From assembly GCF_016888125.1 (NCBI RefSeq), contig NZ_JACSWA010000575.1:1-64000 (forward strand): a stretch of 64,000 nucleotides of DNA, given 5' to 3'. Position numbers and translations under genes: made by a program. The DNA comes from Spirulina sp. CCY15215 (GTDB lineage Bacteria; Cyanobacteriota; Cyanobacteriia; Cyanobacteriales; Spirulinaceae). This document shows positions 61,827-64,000 of this stretch, piece by piece. The notes under the pieces were generated by a model. That model was given only the letters and a program-made list of their open reading frames with translations. It ran no database searches and was not told where the DNA came from. Position 1 is the first letter of the stretch; every line of letters starts with the position of its first letter.

Positions 61827-63236
61827 TTACAACTGCTTCACTTCTGCTGCAAGTTGCGCGACGACATCCTTAGCGCTACCAAATAACATCATGGTTTTAT
61901 CTTGGAAAAAGAGTTCATTTTGAACCCCCGAAAAACCCGTTCCCATACCGCGTTTAATCACGATAGTATGTTTGGCTTTATCTACTTCTAAGATGGGCAT
62001 TCCATAGATAGGACTGCCTTTATCGTGACGGGCAGCCGGGTTAACCACATCATTCGCACCAATCACCAAAGCTACATCAGTTTGATCGAATTGAGGATTA
62101 ATGTCCTCCATATCGTAAAGCTGGGTATAAGGAACATTGGCTTCAGCTAACAGGACGTTCATGTGTCCTGGCATCCGTCCCGCAACCGGGTGAATAGCAT
62201 ATTTGACCTCAACTCCCATGCTTTCCAACTGATCCGCCAATTCTCGTACTGCGTGCTGTGCTTGAGCCACCGCCATACCGTAACCGGGTACGATCGCAAT
62301 AGAACGGGCATAACCCAACATCATCGCCCCTTCTTCCGAGTCAATACTCTTCATAGTTCCGAGGCTTTGTCCCGCCGCACTGCTACCGCTTGCAGCCGCC
62401 TCAGAACCAAAAGCAGCAAAGAGAACATTCGCTAAAGAACGGTTCATCCCCTTACACATAACATTAGTGAGGATAATCCCCGATGCTCCCACCAAAGCCC
62501 CGGCAATAATCAACATATTGTTGTTGACGACAAAACCCGCCGCCGCCGCCGCTAAACCGGAGTAGGAGTTCAAGAGAGAAATCACTACTGGCATATCACC
62601 GCCACCGATGGGGATGACGAAGAGAATCCCCAGTAACAAAGACACGCCAACTAATCCGAAGAAAACAGGCAGATTTCCCGGTACAAAGAGAAAATAACCG
62701 CTTCCTGCGAGAAAACCAATGAGGATGATGGCGTTAAAAACTTGTTGCAGGGGGAATTGAATCGGGGCTCCTGGCATGATGCCTTGTAACTTGGCAAAGG
62801 CGACAAAACTCCCGGTGAGGGTGATACCGCCGATGAGAATGCCGAGAAGAATGGTAACGAGAGAAGTAACCGAGAGGAATTCCCCCGCATTGAGGACGCG
62901 CCAAAATTCTGCGATCGCCACCAAAGCCGAGGCAGCACCCCCCAAACCATTAAAAATCCCCACCATTTGGGGCATTGCCGTCATTTCCACTTTATAGGCC
63001 GCGATCGCGCCGATGGCAGAACCGATCGCAATACCGATCAGAATCACTTCATAGCTCAAAACTTGGCGATCGAGCATCGTTGCCACCACCGCCAGTAACA
63101 TCCCAATAGCCGCAGATTGATTCCCCTGTCTGGCTGTAGCCGGGGAACCCAACTTTTTCAAACCCAAAATAAACAAAGAAGCGGCTACCAAATAGCTCAA
63201 CTGAATACCACTGGGCAAAAATTCATCAATATTCAT
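61827..63236 (-). CDS. pntB: NAD(P) transhydrogenase beta subunit
   Basis: 469 residues. Proton-translocating transhydrogenase couples hydride transfer from NADH to NADP+ with proton movement. PntB supplies nine-odd membrane helices (first two-thirds) and the NADP-binding domain III, with the dinucleotide motif SIAIVPGYGMAVAQAQHAVR, followed by AIHPVAGRMPGHMNVLLAEA and ALVIGANDVVNPAA. It overlaps pntA2 upstream by 4 bases. Complete. Confidence 0.95.
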   Translation of the reverse strand: MNIDEFLPSGIQLSYLVAASLFILGLKKLGSPATARQGNQSAAIGMLLAVVATMLDRQVLSYEVILIGIAIGSAIGAIAAYKVEMTAMPQMVGIFNGLGGAASALVAIAEFWRVLNAGEFLSVTSLVTILLGILIGGITLTGSFVAFAKLQGIMPGAPIQFPLQQVFNAIILIGFLAGSGYFLFVPGNLPVFFGLVGVSLLLGILFVIPIGGGDMPVVISLLNSYSGLAAAAAGFVVNNNMLIIAGALVGASGIILTNVMCKGMNRSLANVLFAAFGSEAAASGSSAAGQSLGTMKSIDSEEGAMMLGYARSIAIVPGYGMAVAQAQHAVRELADQLESMGVEVKYAIHPVAGRMPGHMNVLLAEANVPYTQLYDMEDINPQFDQTDVALVIGANDVVNPAARHDKGSPIYGMPILEVDKAKHTIVIKRGMGTGFSGVQNELFFQDKTMMLFGSAKDVVAQLAAEVKQL

Positions 63237-63532
63237 GCTTTAACTTCCTTCTTTTTGAACATGAGCAACATCCGATCCGTGACCAAGAAACCGCCGACAA
63301 CATTAATGGTTGCCAAAACAACGGCGACAAACCCCAAAATGACGCTCAGGGTTAAATCTTCCGAACCAGAGACTAAAATCGCACCTAAAACGGCAATTCC
63401 AGAAATCGCGTTTGCCCCAGACATTAAGGGAGTATGTAGGGTTGGAGGAACTTTATTAATCAACTCAAACCCAACAAACGAAGACAAAACAAACACAAAC
63501 AAACAAGTAATTAACGTTGCTCCACTCATCAA
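63233..63532 (-). CDS. pntAb: NAD(P) transhydrogenase alpha subunit 2 (membrane part)
   Basis: 99 residues with three hydrophobic helices. TLITCLFVFVLSSFVGFELI, NKVPPTLHTPLMSGANAISG and FLVTDRMLLMFKKKE are typical of the split alpha subunit (PntAb/PntA2) of cyanobacteria. A downstream Met (second codon) is also possible. It lies between pntAa and pntB in the usual order. Confidence 0.93.
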   Translation of the reverse strand: MMSGATLITCLFVFVLSSFVGFELINKVPPTLHTPLMSGANAISGIAVLGAILVSGSEDLTLSVILGFVAVVLATINVVGGFLVTDRMLLMFKKKEVKA

Positions 63533-63564
63533 TAATCTCCTAATTGGTAATTGATAATTAGTGT

Positions 63565-64000
63565 TTAAACTTTGACGCTTTCCATGCCTAGAGCCGCTTT
63601 AACGCGATCGTTGCGAATTTCGCCAGCATGGGTGACGCAGGTGCGATCGATGATATCGTCGCTAAAATCGAGATTTAATGCCCCTTCTTGTACCAACAAT
63701 TTCAACAAAGTGGCGACATTTTTGGCATAAAGTTGACTGGCGTGAACGGACATTGAGGAGGTAATATCCGTCGGTCCCATGATGGTCGCGCCATGATAAT
63801 TAATATTTTTTCCGGCTTCAGTGACCTCACAATTTCCACCTTGTTCTGCCGCCAGATCGACGAGAACGGAACCAGGTTTCATCTTAGCGGCCATTTCTGC
63901 TGTTACCAGAGTCGGAGCTATTTTACCGGGAACCTGTGCTGTGGTAATGACAACATCGGCATTAGCTACCCTTTCCGTCATCACTTGCTGGGTTTTCTCT
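63565..64000 (-). CDS. pntAa: NAD(P) transhydrogenase alpha subunit 1, C-terminal part (cut by the window edge)
   Basis: About 145 residues are visible and the frame continues past 64000 (EKTQQVMTERVANADVVI). TTAQVPGKIAPTLVTAEMAA, MKPGSVLVDLAAEQGGNCEV and NINYHGATIMGPTDITSSMS belong to the NAD-binding domain I. The stop is 32 bp before pntAb. The Met codons at the left of the visible part are internal, not starts. Confidence 0.92.
   Translation of the reverse strand, partial: EKTQQVMTERVANADVVITTAQVPGKIAPTLVTAEMAAKMKPGSVLVDLAAEQGGNCEVTEAGKNINYHGATIMGPTDITSSMSVHASQLYAKNVATLLKLLVQEGALNLDFSDDIIDRTCVTHAGEIRNDRVKAALGMESVKV

Noticed and set aside
1-64000. tRNA and rRNA genes
   Set aside because: I looked for T-loop-like GGTTCGA(A/G)TCC blocks with matching acceptor stems and for rRNA conserved stretches and found none. 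A covariance-model scan would be needed to exclude them.

Overview
The window is chromosomal DNA of a cyanobacterium. It carries psaA and psaB side by side, a sulfolipid glycosyltransferase of the SqdX type, a cyanobacterial CHAT/TPS protein, GUN4- and WD40-linked Ser/Thr kinases and xisH/xisI genes. Copies of the cyanobacterial HIP1 octamer GCGATCGC are scattered throughout. I cannot name a genus from sequence alone. I saw no rRNA, tRNA or CRISPR array.

Layout. 1-1.6 kb: the right end of an IS200/IS605-type element cutting into a small gene, then sqdX. 1.8-11.3 kb is an accessory island. It holds a YugP-like membrane zinc peptidase whose 3' end is duplicated around a DUF433/PIN module, an orphan Phd-like antitoxin, a NACHT NTPase with 12-bp coding minisatellites coupled to a signal-peptidase-like fragment, a DUF2281-like miniprotein, a DMT permease, a GNAT enzyme, a SET-domain protein, and an SMC-type ATPase joined to a truncated PIN-like gene. 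11.4-48.8 kb is mostly housekeeping or conserved: pcrA helicase, a very large secreted TPS/DUF4347/CHAT protein, a periplasmic metallo-beta-lactamase-fold protein, a giant TamB-like protein, a phosphopantetheinyl transferase, a GspE/PilB ATPase, a lipoprotein, psaAB, glycosyltransferases, a kinase with a WD40 propeller, an SLH/GHL10 hydrolase, a class A PBP, tyrS, pyrF, a sulfotransferase and a DUF4126 protein. 49-54.6 kb is a surface-polysaccharide stretch (O-antigen ligase, Wzx-like flippase, glycosyltransferase) followed by a dienelactone hydrolase and an SGNH hydrolase. 54.6-61.8 kb is a second accessory island: three xisH-xisI modules (two with wrecked xisH), a kinase-GUN4 gene, a RAYT-type Y1 transposase, and a set of toxin-antitoxin modules and fragments. 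The window ends with the proton-translocating transhydrogenase operon pntAa-pntAb-pntB, cut at the edge.

Two patterns tie the accessory parts together. First, short palindromes with a GTAG foot are scattered over the window. One lies 27 bp upstream of the RAYT start codon, as expected of the REP sequences that such transposases mobilise. Several sit exactly where a gene has been broken (xisH, a kinase start, a CHASE2-like remnant). Second, in nearly every two-gene toxin/antitoxin-like module the nuclease or toxin partner is deleted, truncated or missing while the antitoxin-like or regulatory partner is still open. The clearest candidate for an undescribed system is the NACHT protein whose C-terminal region consists of GLIV/GLIG/GLIE repeats resembling a glycine zipper, translationally coupled to a non-catalytic S26-peptidase-like domain.
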